Assembly: GCA_036583965.1 (NCBI GenBank)
Contig: JAZBQD010000034.1
Coordinates: forward strand, 5,973,476 to 6,037,475
Length of the DNA: 64,000 nt
Source of the DNA: Prunella strophiata
Lineage: Eukaryota; Chordata; Aves; Passeriformes; Prunellidae
Direction of reading: 5' to 3'
The position numbers were made by a program, and so were the translations under genes. Under the pieces are notes generated by a model, which worked only from the letters and a program-made list of their open reading frames with translations, ran no database searches and was not told the DNA's origin. Shown in pieces: positions 1 to 13,320 of the stretch (within the stretch, counting starts at the first letter, position 1; the number at the start of each line of letters is the position of its first letter).

Positions 1-820
1 TATACAAGTCCTGTATAAATAGTTTGATTTCCAGGTTCTGGGATTATTCACTAGGGATTTAAACATGACATTTGCATTCAGTTATCTCCCCTCTCTACTC
101 ATTTTATGGGTGTGTCAGGTATCACAAAAATCAGACACTGCCAGGGACATCATAACACCAATCTGGGCTCTCTCTTTAGGAGGAGCATTTCAAAATCTTG
201 TTTGGGGCTTCCAGGCCCAGGAGATGCTTTTCATACCTTCGTCCCCAAGGTGAGCCTTCTCCCTGAGAGTGGTGGAGGGTTGTGGCACTGAAATGATGAC
301 AAATGTCCTGTTTTCCCCTTGAGGATGGAAAGGTAAGGCTTGGGATCCCAGCTTCTTGAAGTTCCTGCAATGCCTATGTAATTCAATCCTTTATCATATT
401 GCTGGTTGAAGAAGACATGGAGACTTGTTTTAAGTGCATATCTATTTTATGGCACATCCCTCCACTGCTGTGTGACACACAACTCAGGATAACCCAGAAA
501 CAAAGGAACTGGAAGTGCTCAGGATTGCAATCTGAATAAATGTGGTGATTTTGTTTTCCAGGGAGTCCTCTGGGAATGTACAAAAAGACAAAGAGTTTGC
601 AAATGCTGATAACAGTGACAGATCTGGGAGTAAAACCCTCACATGGCTGAGGCAAACCCAGATATCTCAGACACAAAGAGGTTTTCTTACCTGCATTCCT
701 CAGGAATTTTAGCAGTGACAGGCCATCATCTTAAACAGTCTTCAGATGGGAGCTATAACACAGGCAGACCCTTAGTCTGAAGTTTTGAATTCAGAACTGT
801 AGCCCAAGAACCTGGAAAGG
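1..820. other. Intergenic or intronic unique sequence, no gene seen
   Basis: Ordinary CpG-poor vertebrate sequence with short overlapping open frames on both strands and none with a recognisable motif. No repeat family or RNA gene was recognised. A plain non-coding reading is the only supported one. Confidence 0.6.
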
Positions 821-872
821 GCTCATTAGAGTCACAAAGGCTCATTAGAGTCACAAAGGCTCATTAGAGTCA
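821..872. repeat. Short tandem repeat, 19-bp unit, 2.7 copies
   Basis: The unit GCTCATTAGAGTCACAAAG occurs at 821-839 and 840-858, with a partial copy at 859-872. The copies are identical over their shared length, so the duplication is recent or homogenised. No coding or regulatory role can be read from it. Confidence 0.9.
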
Positions 873-3800
873 GTGTCCTGCTCTGTCTGCAGCTGAAGCA
901 CTGGCAGGTGGGCACACCTTGTCCCAGGGGGTTTCTGGGATGAGCTCATCTGCCATTCACACAGATTTTGCTTTTTCTCTCAGGATTCTACTCCCTCCTC
1001 TCCCAAACTCTCTGTTGCAAACGTGCCAGCCTCATCAGGAAGGGATTTTACTACTCCTTCCCACCACCAAAACAGCAGCACTGGAACAAAAGAGAGAGTT
1101 TTCTGACTTCAGTTAATTCCTTCTTCTCCTCTGGTTTCCCATCCTCACACACTGAGTTATTATTAAGATTAAAACACTTGCACACTATCAAGGTATCTGC
1201 ATTCAGAATCAAAAGAATACTGTCATACATTGCCAGTTTGCCAGCACCATGTGCCAGACTTTCCAGGCTTCCAGCCTCAGATATCATCATATCAGCAAAG
1301 AGGAAATATCAGACGTTGGAGAAGTGTTGTACTCCCAGGAATTCACACAGCCTTGTTTCCCAGCCAGCTTTCTGTTTCTATAAACACTGGAGGAGTTGCA
1401 CCCAGCTCCTGAAGCCAGTAACAGGCTGGGCATGTGGTGGCTTCCCAAAGCCACATGGTTGCAGTTATATTTCCATACAGGCTCTTGAATATTTCCAACA
1501 GCTCCAGCCTAAGCATGAGGGTTTGTGGTATCACTAACCCAGACCCTGCTTCTTGTAACTAAAGCTTCTTAGGGATTTTTTAGGGTCATTTATTTGTTTT
1601 TGAGGAAAATGTAATTTGCAGGTTAAGAAAGAGTGCAGGGGGGTCAGGTCTCCTGGGTGCATCCCTCTGAGCTCAGTTACCAGCTTCTCCATGAGCATCA
1701 GCCTGATAGGAATTGCACTTAATGACTGGATATAGAGCCCTTTGAGATCTTGGATGAAGCAGCTTATTGAGATGCAAAATATTCTTTTGAAGAAGAGTAT
1801 TTCCTCATACTTCTGGGCATGAGTAAGAAAAACATGAGAGTAGGTGATGTAACTCCGGGCCTGCACTGCTGGCTCCGAACGCTCCGGCTGTAGCTGAGTT
1901 AGTAAAACTTTTATTTATGCTCCTATTCTGGCCATGCTTGAGGGACAGAGCAGCCCAAAAATGCTGTGTGCAGCCACCCCTCGTGTGCTGCAGCTTTCTG
2001 TCCCATCCAGGGCTCAGGGATGGGCTTTAAATTGGCATTTCTAGCAGTCAGCCTTTGCTCCTTATTAATTAGCCTGTAAATCCCTCTGAAATCCCTCAGG
2101 GCAGAGTGTCTGTGGCAGCACAACACCTTTGCACAAGGCAAGGAAATCTTTTCCGAGGCAGCTGATCCCAGGATGGAGGAATGGGAGCCTGCAGGAGGTT
2201 GGATTTGGGTACTCCCAGTGCCCTGGCAGAGGGAGGGCTGGCAAGGCACAGAGAGGTGCCAACGCTGCCATTACCAGCACCATGGAGCAGATCATCTGAG
2301 CTGGATATCAACCTGCTGAATTTCCCATTTTATTTGCACAAAATCCATCGAAATCTTCCCCTCTGCTCCCCCTGGCACTGTCCCACACCCTGACCCTTGT
2401 CCAAGTTCAGCCCATGCAGGCCCAGCTTTCACCATCTCCCAGTGGCTTTTTCCAGTCATAAAAGCTGTTACATGTTCCTAGAGAACTGAAGAAGTGTGAT
2501 CCTTTCCTGCAGATGTCTGAAAAATCCAATTTACAAGTCTGCTGTGGCTTCCATCCAGTGTCCCAAAGCTAACACAGCTCTGGTGCACGAATTAATGCTG
2601 CTGAGGAAAAAAAAAAATGTATTTCTGAGGGATAAACTATTAGAGGCCCAGGGAAATATTCATTTTGGGGTGAAAGAAACCCAAACAACTAAAGCATGAA
2701 ATGAAGCAAAAGAGCACAGCTGATTTTTATAACTTCATTTATGTGTTCTGTGTGTATCCTAAAGAAAAAGTTTCCTGGAACTTTTTGTGGGGTATATCCA
2801 CAATTTCTTTGACTCAGAGCTGTCAGGCTGGCCTGCCCACAGTGGGCATGTGTTTTCCATACATGAGCTCTTTTTATGATTAAATGCATTGAGCATGTGT
2901 GAGGGCATGGCAACGTACAGCAGCTGAAATTCCAATTATTGAGTGGCTGCTAGATGGGAATTCACTTTCACCCAATGTGTTTGAGGTGAGGACAGGAGGA
3001 AAAGGAGCCATCCAGAGACATGAGGGATGGGAACCCAGGGGCATCGTGGGGCTCCCTGCCTTGGCAGCAATTCCCAATTTTTGCTGCCTCTAGAGTGGGG
3101 AGAGAGGCCCAGGCTGGAAGTCTCACAGCTCTGTCCTGCAGGCAGGGGAGGAAGGAAAGATCCCTGCCCAAGTCAAGCCATGTGTTTCAGCTCCTGGCAG
3201 AAGAAAAGGCAAGTGATGGTGCATTTTTTTGCTGCTGTGCAGCTCCAGCCCTGCTTTGCAGGGGCAGCCCAGCATCTGCAGGGAGCAGAGAGGCTGCTCA
3301 GAACCTCAGCAAAGCCCAGCTCCACCTGCACCAAAACCCAGCTGAGTGTGCCTGGAACATTCCATAAAACACCAGTGCTAAATTCTGGCATTGCTCTGCA
3401 TCACCCACAGAGCTCCTGCCATGGGGAGGTCACAGAATAATCAGGGAGCACATTATGTCCAGTGTCCCTGTGGTCTCAGAAGATGACAGGCAGGCAGAGG
3501 GTTATCCTTTGATTTTATTCTGCTTTCAAGCCATGGGTGAACGGGCTGGTAGGTGTTGCAGAGGAGAAAATGTGAAAATTCAGGCTGGGAAGACAGACAG
3601 GACCTGGCTGAGGGCTGTGGGTGTGTTTGGGTCAGAGCAGGAATGGTGTGGCAATGCTCTGAGGAGGAGCACAGCAAAACTATGTGGAACCAGACAGCAG
3701 CTAAAGAGCAGGAAAATGCAACAGGAACTGGAAGAACTGTTATTTTTAAAATTCTTTCTCCCCAGGTCATTTTTTGACCGGACTCAATTTTTCCACATTC

Positions 3801-5239
3801 ACCTTGGTTAAAGCATTATAATACCATTCATGCTTAGGAAAATGTGGATATTTGTAATTAAATGCAATGTAGCCAGTCTGTATTGCACTGTGCCTAAAAA
3901 TTCTTTGGTGACAGGAAATCTCCAATTCAGCTCAATGAAAATGTTGCCTGAGAAAGAAGTCATTAAAGCCTGGGTAAGGCTCTCATACACTGTTTCTAGA
4001 TATAGCTCCTCTTAACCCAACCTGCTTTTTTTTTTTTTTTTTGACATTTGTCATATGAGCTGCTTTGCACCTTTACCACAAAGCAGGGATTAACCTGCAG
4101 CCAAAGCCACTCAGGATTTTTCTGAGTCCTCCACCACAGAAAAATAAAAAAGCCAGAGCAACCCACCAGTGCCATGGTTTACCTTAGTGTGATTTTATAA
4201 AAAGGGGCAAGAGGGAAAGAATTCCACTTTGCCCCCAGGTTCAGACTGCTTGGTAAGAATCTCAGACACTTTAAGTAGGCGCCACAAATTGTGTAAGCCC
4301 TGACCTGCTGGCTCAGCTGCCTAGTTCACATGACAGAGATATCTGATGGTTTTGGCAAGGCAGATTGAGGTGGAAAGGTGCCTAGAAACCAACAGAAACA
4401 GGGCAGCCATCCTGAGGGGGTTGGAAAGGAAACAGATCTCTAAGGTGCAGTTTGCATCTGGGGAGAAAGAAAGGAGTGGGATTTTTATTGTAAAAAATCT
4501 GCTTGATTCCTTTCCTACCTTACAGATAGGAAGAAAGAGGAGTACATTTGTATTTTGAAGGCAAAGGAGTTCCCTTCAAGTCCTCAGGAAAGTTTTTTAA
4601 TGAGTGTAACAACACAGAGCATGTGCTTGGCCCAAAGCAGAGCCACCCCACTTTTACTACAGCTCCTTTCCTTGGGCAGCATCTTGTCTGCAGGATTTGG
4701 GAGTGTGAAAAACAGAATAACACATGTACAACCATTGCTGCTCTGGGGTGCCTTTTCAATCAGGGCATTTCCCCCTTTCCTCAAGCTGTTGCAGCAGTAA
4801 GGTGGAGGCAGGCAGCTGCCAGATGTGATACTGCCTCAGGGCACAATGTGATATGAAGTCAGGAAAATAAGATGTTGGATGCAGGAAGCATCACTCATAA
4901 AACTGCTGCTCCCAAGAATTCCCCCCACCTTTTGCTGAAGTGCCTCTCTGCCCTGACAGTCCAGTATTTTCAAAAGATGAGCCTCAAAAAAGATCTGCTT
5001 ATCTACATTCAAGCACTGCTAAGAAAAAAGTAGGATCCATGAAGTGCTTTTTATCTTCTGCCACTACAATTCTACCACTCTTATACCCAGGGACAGTGCA
5101 GCAAAGAATAGATCAGTGAAGAGCCAAATCACTGAAATCCAGAAAAAGTGAAGCATGAAAAGAAGGAAAAAAACCACTAAAACCTTCCTCAAATTCTTTC
5201 TTTCAGCTATCACATGTCCTCAACCTCTTTCCACAGATA
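873..5239. other. Intergenic or intronic sequence with GC-richer patch at about 2900-3450
   Basis: No gene was recognised. The patch near 2900-3450 is richer in G and C and therefore carries overlapping open frames of up to 137 codons on both strands, none with a family motif. A T17 run at 4026-4042 could be an old poly(A) tail on the minus strand, but no element body was recognised beside it. From about 4850 the sequence becomes AT-richer. Confidence 0.55.
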
Positions 5240-5480
5240 CTTTATTTCTTCACTAGGTTTCCTACTAGGAAATTGATTGGGGTTTTAACTGTCATTAGCA
5301 AATGAAAGACAGCGAGGTAATTAGGAATTGGGATGTCAGAGAGCGAGAATTATTCGCTGAGTGATTTATTGATGATTAATTTTGTTCTGATGTTCTTGCA
5401 CACACCGAGCTCGCATTACTCACAAGCAGTTCATAACCAGGCAGTTCAAAAAGCAGCTTTGTTCTAATTGTGTTCACACA
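5240..5480. promoter_or_regulatory. Candidate conserved non-coding element with PBX-HOX/MEIS-like sites
   Basis: Seen: an AT-rich block without low-complexity runs that keeps several CpGs (5342-5358 and around 5407-5413). It contains CTGTCA at 5289-5294, TGATTTAT at 5362-5369 and TGATTAAT at 5373-5380. Known: TGATNNAT is the composite recognised by PBX-HOX dimers and CTGTCA is the core read by MEIS/PREP proteins. The two composite sites start 11 bp apart, about one helical turn. Inference: a HOX/TALE-type developmental enhancer. Single TGATNNAT matches are common by chance in AT-rich DNA, so the claim depends on conservation, which I cannot test. Confidence 0.4.
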
Positions 5481-6189
5481 AATACATCCTACAACTTGCT
5501 TGTCTGACTCCCCCACCACAATGGTGTCGTTTTTAAAGCCTCTTCCCTACTGCCATATTTATTTGATTTACGGGTAAAATTTGTAAAATAGTCCCATCAG
5601 AAAGTGAGTCCTTAAAGCATCTTAGAGAATCTATAACAAGAAATATTCACCAAAGGGCTCCCCTGTGCTATTAGTATTTGTACTGCTGTGGTGCCTGAGG
5701 CCCCAGCTGAGATCAAGGCCCCGGTGGTGGCCAGTGTACAACAAGATAATGAGAGACAGGTTTCCCTCACTGCCCTGCCACGACCAAAAAAAAAGGGAAA
5801 TAGACTGAGAAAAGGTGGCTGAAGAAACAGATCTCAGGAAAGAGCCCCCTTCTCCTGTTTCTAAGCCAGATCATCACTAAGATCATTAAATATGCCCCCC
5901 AAGATATCGTTGTCTGGTATTGCTCAGGCTGGAGCTTCAGTTGGTGATGCTGGCACAGGTGCAGAGCTCCTAAGTCACACCTTGCCTGTTCAAAACTTGA
6001 ATTTTGGAACAAAAATAGCTTTGCTCTCTCTCAGCTGCAGGTTACTGAGGAAAGAAGAAGATCCCAAAGCAAGTTTGGCACTGTGAAGTGAAATACTTGG
6101 TCTGATGGTGCAATATGAGGCAGGAGCAGAAAGGCCTCTCTGGAGGGAGCAGGAGCTCGTGTTGCTAACAAGACATCATTACTGATTTC
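5481..6189. other. Intergenic or intronic sequence, nothing recognised
   Basis: Unique sequence without recognised repeats, RNA genes or credible coding potential. Open frames near 5767-6086 lie on both strands and have no family motif. Confidence 0.55.
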
Positions 6190-6440
6190 TTCCACTTCTC
6201 AGGTTTGATTTAGAAAATCATTTGTGGACAATGATAATTCATTGACTTAAGTTCTTAAACAGAAATCCACAACTTGTGCAATTGATTCTGCCAGGCCCCA
6301 GACAACGGGGCTGGCTCAGGGTTTATCTGGAAGCATTATGAAGTGTAATTGGCAAAATGTCAATTCCTTATTATTGCTTTTCACAAGCCAAAAGAGCTGT
6401 GTTAAATTGGGGTTAAGGCTGACCTTACAGAACAGCAATT
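6190..6440. promoter_or_regulatory. Weak candidate conserved non-coding element
   Basis: An AT-rich block with repeated TAAT/ATTG-type homeodomain cores, no low-complexity runs and a CpG near 6306. It resembles the better candidates elsewhere in the window but has no distinctive site arrangement. Function is inferred only from composition. Confidence 0.22.
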
Positions 6441-9400
6441 TAGGGTAATACCAATAGCCTTAAAAACACTGTATCACTAAAGCAAATCTGTTAAAATCCA
6501 AGAGGTCAAAATTGAGGTTAAAATTACAGCAAAAGAAAACATGTATTAATGGTATGGAAATTCCATGCAAACATTCCTGGCTCTACCAACTTCAGAAGAA
6601 ATTCTCATGTGAAGTGGCTGCTTTTTTAAGTCATCATCAAATGTCATTATCATTTTCCCTCAAGAAAATGTTTGCTGTCATTAAAAAAACTCTCATTCTG
6701 TTGGGATAATCAGAGAAAAGAGTAGGTTTTAATACAAGAAAAGACTCAAAGAACTTTCCATGTTTAATGACAGTTAAACAAGCAAGACTTATTTAGGCAG
6801 AGGATATGATTGTTCCTTATAAACATCACAGTTTAGAAACAGGGAAGGGCATTAAAGCACGATGGTAACACAAGAAAAAATGGGAATAAATTATCCAGGA
6901 GTGAACTTAGCTCTGAGTGAGGAGGATCCTTGTTGGCAGGGCACTGACTTCCTGAAATAAACTTATAGTCTGAAATATTTGGGAAGGGAAAATAAGCAAT
7001 ATTCTGGAATATTTGGAAAGGGAAAGCTACAAGTTTAACTATTAAGGTATAGGCTGATAAATTCATTCAATAAATTATATTAAGGGGTTTCCTGTGACAG
7101 TCCTTGACCTGAGGTAAAAGACCTCTGAGATCTTTCTCCTTGTCCATGACACAACTGATGCCAACAGCTGGTTCACAGGAGAGGGAAAGCAAGAATTCAT
7201 CCCTGTTAAGAGCTGCCAAGGCTTCATAGCTATTTGAATTAGATTTTTTTAAAAAAACCATGAGCATTCAACTGTGTACAAATTAATACTTCATCATGAC
7301 TGAGATCAATAGGAAATGGCAGCCAGTCTGAGAACTGGAATTTGTGGGGCATTCCCAAGGGAATTCTCTGTATTTGCTGTTTTGGCAGCTTCTACCAACT
7401 TTCAGTTACTAAGAAAAACATGGGAAAAAATGACCATTAGGGCCATAAAATGAATTCAAATATAGCCCTTGTGTGAGATTTCTATGAATTTTAATTTAAT
7501 GGGGAATGTCTGTAATGTCCTAGTAAATGTTTCTGGACAAGGGAAGTCAGATGTGGAAGGCAAGATTTATTGAAGAATCTATTCCTTCTTTATTTTAAGT
7601 TCCACAAGATTAACTGCTTCCCTTGTAAGTTTTTGCAAAGTTAATTCTGCCATCAAAAAGTAAATGCTGCATTTACAGGGAGAAAGGTTTAATAAGCACA
7701 AGAAAAGGAATGAACCTGTGCTCATATGAAGCATCCAAGTTCAATCATTTCAGGGTGAAAATCATTTTCATGGCAGGGGTTTTTGAGTGCTCCAGGTATT
7801 TATGAAAGGAGGGAGACCCTGAACTTCCCACATGACTTTTTAAATCTCAATACAGACCAAAAAAAAAGAAGGATTTCTTTCCCTGTTTTCACAGCAAGTC
7901 CTGTAAAGGAACGTGAGATGGAAGAAACTCCAAAAATGAAAGAGAACAGTGAGTGAGTGTTGGCTGTTCTGAGCCCATCCAGGATTCAGGGAGGTTCCAG
8001 CTCCTTCTGAAATCCCTCTGCACATCCCAGCCCTTCTGCTCAGCCAGGAGAAATCAACTCACCCCCTTTAGCATCAAGGCAGACACAGGTGAGGTTTTTT
8101 CTCTGCAAACTTTGCTACAGATAATTACTTTTTTTTTTTTCCCCTTAAGGCTTAGGAAATATCCTGAAGAATCTCTGTGATGGGAGCAAATTTAGTAGAA
8201 GCTGAGATATTTACACATCCATAAACTCCCTGATTTTTGGTGCACAAATATCTGTGAGTCTCTGCCTCTGTGCTGTTCCACACTTGATGAGGCAGAGGAA
8301 ATCACTGAGTGCTGTGAAATATTCCCAAATTTGGGGCAATGGGTTGTCCCACATTTGGCAAGGGAGGACTGAGTCCTATCTTAAAATTTTCCTTTTCAGA
8401 ACCCTAAACCATTCCATAACTCCACAATTTTATAAACTTGTTCCTTCCTCAGAATAGCTCAGGTGAAACTTCATTTAACTTCCCTGGATGGGATTTATTT
8501 TCCTAAAATGCAGCAGCATTATTTCCACCCCTGCCATTTTCTGTTAAGTCAGGCAGCTCTTATCAGAATTGTGGAATTGAAGAAATCAATTCACAACAGT
8601 TCCTCCTATTCCTTTCTGCTTGTATGATTAAAAAAATAATAAAATAATAAAATTCTTTTATTACAAAGTGCATTTCAAAGGCCTTGGCTTGTTACTCTAC
8701 AATTAGTGATTTTGTGTTGGCACCCCAGGCCCAGAGCCAAATCATAAAAATAAAGGTGAGAGGATGAAATGTACACACTTTTTGTGATATCATCATAGGT
8801 AAACAAAGAGGCAAAGCAAAGGCACCAACATGAAGCTGCCAGGACTAATTATTGGGTGGGATGTGAGGCACAGAGTGAACAAAGAATGAGAAAAAGCAGC
8901 CAGTGCTCCATGGTGTCCACGGGACACTTCTCCCTGAATTCTGGCACGTTCAGCTTCCAGGGTTTATTCAGTTGTAAGGCTCTGTCAGCCTTTAATCTTG
9001 GATATTGAATATTCTTTTATCTTAAAAAAGAAACCTAATGCCTCATGGTGCTGGAATATTTGTTAACCAAAAAGTCCTCTAAGCATGAAGAAAAAAAATT
9101 CATTTTCTAAGAATGGGGAGTTAAGTTGTAATAAATGTGAAAGCTCACACTTACTTTTTTATTAGCAGGGATTTTTTCCTGGTTATCCACTTTCTCAGTA
9201 TTTTTTGGGGGTCAGTACCTTTCAGCCTTCCACCTTTCTGTAAAACTATATCTGAAATTATTTAATGTGTTCAACAATTAATAGAAATGCAGAGATAAAC
9301 ACGCATAGGAAGAGAAACTGTGAACATCTTTCTCTAGAAAGCAATATATACAAATGGCATTAAATGAGATGCAGAGTTTGGTATGGAAAATACTACAATA

Positions 9401-12400
9401 ATTTGTGAAATATGAATTTATTTTTTTTATTTTAAGCAAATGTTTGTGCAGAAGGGCTGAGAATTAGATGTGTGATACTGTTAGATGGGACAAATCACAG
9501 TTTACACATTGCAAAAGGGATCCTGTGTCAGGAGTTCTCAAACATTTCCTACTTGAGGAAATAGATTTTCTCATAGATAACTCTTCCTTGCTTTTGATTA
9601 TAAAATATCTCATGTGTATCTAGAGTAATTTGCTTGCATGGGATCCAAGTGCGAGCAGGAAACAATTCAGACTATTTTACATTGTCTATTAATTAAAGCA
9701 GAAAGAAATTAGGAGGGGTCACAAAAATGTCATCCCTTTGAACCAACCTCAAGATGCAGAGGAACAGCCCATGAAGGGCAGTAAAAGCTGTGAGACACAG
9801 AATAAAACACCTGAGGTCAATGACTGTGAGGTGCAAATGAGGCCCAGGACACACCTTGTGCTGAGTGAACGGGGCTGTTTATTAATAAACAGAGATTGGT
9901 ATGTGGAAAACAATATTTTTCCATCCTCATCCTGAGTCAAGTAAGCTGCATTTAAGCTGGGGTTTAATTGGGTCTTTTGGAGGCAGCACCTTTGTTTGAG
10001 AAATTGGGATTTGAAGGAACTCTGAAGAGCTGGAATTTTCCAGTGCTGCAACTTTGCTTCAGGGGGTCTTGGCTTTTATTGAATGGTCCCTTGGATAGGA
10101 GCAAAATAAAACATGGCCTTGGCAGGGGAAGGGGGATAACGTAAGAGGGAAAGACAATGGTGCAGGAGTCCATGGCAGAAAATCAAAGGCAGGAGTTGTT
10201 ACACTCATCAGATTGAAAGCAGTGAGGAAAAAAGCAGTAGCAGCAGGACGTAGCTGTGAAAACAGAGCCATTGTTTTTGTGCTCTGTCAGACTCAGCACC
10301 TCTTACTGCCACTTTGATATCAAAGTTCTTGCCCTGACAACTCATTTACCTCCAGAAATGGATATTGGCACATTCCTGACGTTACCTGATTCATTAACTA
10401 ATAAAGTATCACTAATTGCAGAGACGGAGGAGCAAACCAGGCCTGTGGAATATTTATTTTGATGGCTGATAGCACAGCTGAGCACTGAGAGGGGAGGCTG
10501 AGCTGATGTGTTTTGCAGACAGAACTGTTTGCCTGACAGAGCATCACATTAATGAGGCAAACTCTGACTTTTGCACAGTGGAGAGATCAAGACGTAAATA
10601 TCAGGGTGTAACCCAGCAGAGGAAAATCCTCTAAAGACTTGCTGAAAGATGTGGTATCAAATGAATTGCTTACTTCTTAGAGACTGCTTTGATATTTATT
10701 GGTTCAAATTGCTCCACTGACTCACTCTTGCATAAGCTTTCATGCCCCATTTTAATCTTGACATTTCGGGAAGCCAGGCTGAGGCAGGGTAATGACTGGC
10801 TTTACAAAGGATCAAAATGAAAAAGAAGAAGCTGGGCTGTAATAATTATAGCCTGTGCAAAAGAAAAAAAAAATATATACATTGAGAAAACAGAGTGAGA
10901 AACAATCATCCAGTAATGAATGGGGCAGTAATGCCAAGATGTTTAGAAAATAGGGCTCTGACTTTGGGAAATCAGGCAGGGCTTGGATTTGTATTTTAAG
11001 GTACACAAAAATAGTTTTAGTGTCTGTCTGGGAGTGTCATCTTCTCCACACAATCTCCTAAGATCTTGGGGATTTATCTGGGAAATAAACTTCACTTGCT
11101 CCCTGAATTTGGGGGACATGGGACAACAAGGGAATAGGGAAAGCACTAAAAGGAGTGAAATCTGCTTTAACCCTTCCAAAACATGTTCCAGCACTGTAGC
11201 TTCTATTTCTCTTCTATTGGTTCATGTAAAATGAGATTTATTGTTCCATACAAGGCGTAACTGTGAGCAGGCTGTGAACTTCAGCAGTGCACTCTGTCCA
11301 AATGCACCAGTGGAAAATGGGATAAAATATGGGATAAATGTCAGACATTAAGGAAAAAATATGCCTTATCATATCTTGGAAGGGCCATTTTTTGGGGTAA
11401 AACAGGTCAGAGTGAGGCCAGGTCAGTTTTCACATTTCTAGGTGACCTTTGGGATGTTGTATCTTGGCCTATCCCTCTCCCTGGCACTGGATAATTGTGA
11501 GAGCTGGTGCTCACTGGAACAAAGAGCATCCAGCATTTTCCAGACTCCAGGACTGAAAGCATTCCTGAAGTAAACCCTTCTAATAAGGGAAAATACCAGC
11601 GTGCTTCAAATATTAGTAAACAAATGATTCAAAGCAGCCACTGAGGCCCACAAGGGCAGTGATTCAGCACCTCAGGAATCCATGCCAATTTTAATTCTCA
11701 CCTGAACAATACCTGGAGCTGCTGGATGCACTGGAGCAGCCTGCAGCTCCCTCTCTGTCACTGCTCAGTCTCATTGTCTGGACATGCATTTGGGAGCTGA
11801 AACAGTGAGGATGGAATCAGAAATAGCTGTGGTTAACCCAGTCATTCAGAGAAAGACCTGGGCTCTGCATTCAGAACAAATGGGCCCTCTTGGAGCTGTT
11901 GGTGCTCCTCATTTTCCAGTTGCTTGTGAGATCTCAGCTTCCTTTAATCACATCACAGCCTCAGACCAGCAGCCCTCCAGGGCAGAGATTTCTCTGTGTT
12001 TCCTGATGTATATAAATTGTCCAATATTGTCCAAACATGATTGCTGGGAGTTCTCAGAAAAGCCTGAGGAGCCTGATGCTCTGGAAGGAAAACAAGGAAG
12101 GCCCATGTAGAAAATTTCATGTATTTGCCTGGAGCAGATGCACAATCCATTCTAATAAACTGCATTTCAGATAAAATTTCATTGTAGATGTGTAGTTCAT
12201 AAGCACAACACAATCTGGGGTAATAAATTGTAGTGGAGGTGTTTCAGAGAGTATCATTTGAAGTTCTTTTTCCTTCTGTATTATTGTTCCATGTAATTCT
12301 CTTGAGGTGGTGTTGAAAGCTGTGGTAAAAGGATGCTGTTACGACCTGAGTTTTCCTATACATCTTGGGCTAGATAAAACTTTCACCTAACTCATAAAAG

Positions 12401-13184
12401 AGGTAACATCCTGCTCTTAGCCTTGCCAGGGAAACCTGGGTCAATCTGTTGATGCCAGGTCTGTTCTGCACAAACACAAAAATAGCTTGGAGCAGAATAA
12501 ATCCAGCAGAGTCAGGTTGTTTATTGTTTCTCACTATTTTGGAGTATAAAATCTGTCAATATATCTAAAAAAAAAAAAACTGAGGTAAAAGACAATGACC
12601 CTTCAAGACTTGACTTTTCAATTTAAAGTTTATCTAAAATGCTTTTCTTGAAATAAATGAAGTAGTGACCAGTTCCCCAGATAAAGAACACCTGTACCTG
12701 TTCTATCAGGGAAATGAATATTTCAGCCTTCATATCTGGAGTATTCATCCCTAAGAACAGAGTGGAATTTGGAGTGGTTATCTGGCCTTTGATATCCAGA
12801 GCAAAGCAAAATCCACCAAGATGTGAAAATAAATGGAGGTTTTCATGCTTTAATGCTTTTTAATAGTGTTCCATCCCACCTTTTAGCAGAAATTGAGTAC
12901 CAGGTCCTCCCAGCTGTAGTTTAGCTGGGAATAACTACTTTAAACTTGTGAGAACAGGATCCAAAGGCACAAAACTACTGATCCCACACTAAATCTGCTT
13001 TTGTCTTTCTTTGGATATCCAGAATTTTACATCAAGGCCAAATGTATCCTGAACTTGGGTCAGACAGAAAGAAGGAAAACTCTGGAGGTGTCAGTTCATA
13101 AAGCAAAGAGTGGAGATCTGATCACCAAACCCAGAGCCATAAATGTTCCCTGATTATTGATTCCCCCTCGACTTGGAATGAATC
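6441..13184. other. Long AT-rich intergenic or intronic stretch
   Basis: No gene recognised in this 6.7 kb. Content is unique AT-rich sequence with small A- or T-rich runs (about 8631-8652, 9091-9098, 9420-9428 and 12569-12580). Open frames are short (at most 108 codons), overlapping and without motifs. No CR1 3' end, LTR or inverted-repeat transposon end was recognised. Confidence 0.55.
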
Positions 13185-13320
13185 CTCCCTGGAAGTGCTC
13201 TGAGCGTTAAATACCGTTGATCAACATTTAATATAGATCAGCCTTGATAGAGATCTAGGCTGGGCTTAATTTCTTTTAGCCTGAATACTCCCACCTCCCT
13301 GAAAACATGTGATTAAACTG
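13185..13320. promoter_or_regulatory. Candidate regulatory element with perfect 10-bp palindrome
   Basis: The block carries GTTGATCAAC at 13216-13225, a perfect palindrome, followed by two further GATC cores at 13236 and 13252, so three cores lie at steps of 17 and 16 bp. CpGs persist at about 13169, 13204 and 13215 although the surroundings lack them. No factor is assigned with confidence; paired dyads suit a dimeric DNA-binding protein. Regulatory function is inferred. Confidence 0.3.
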
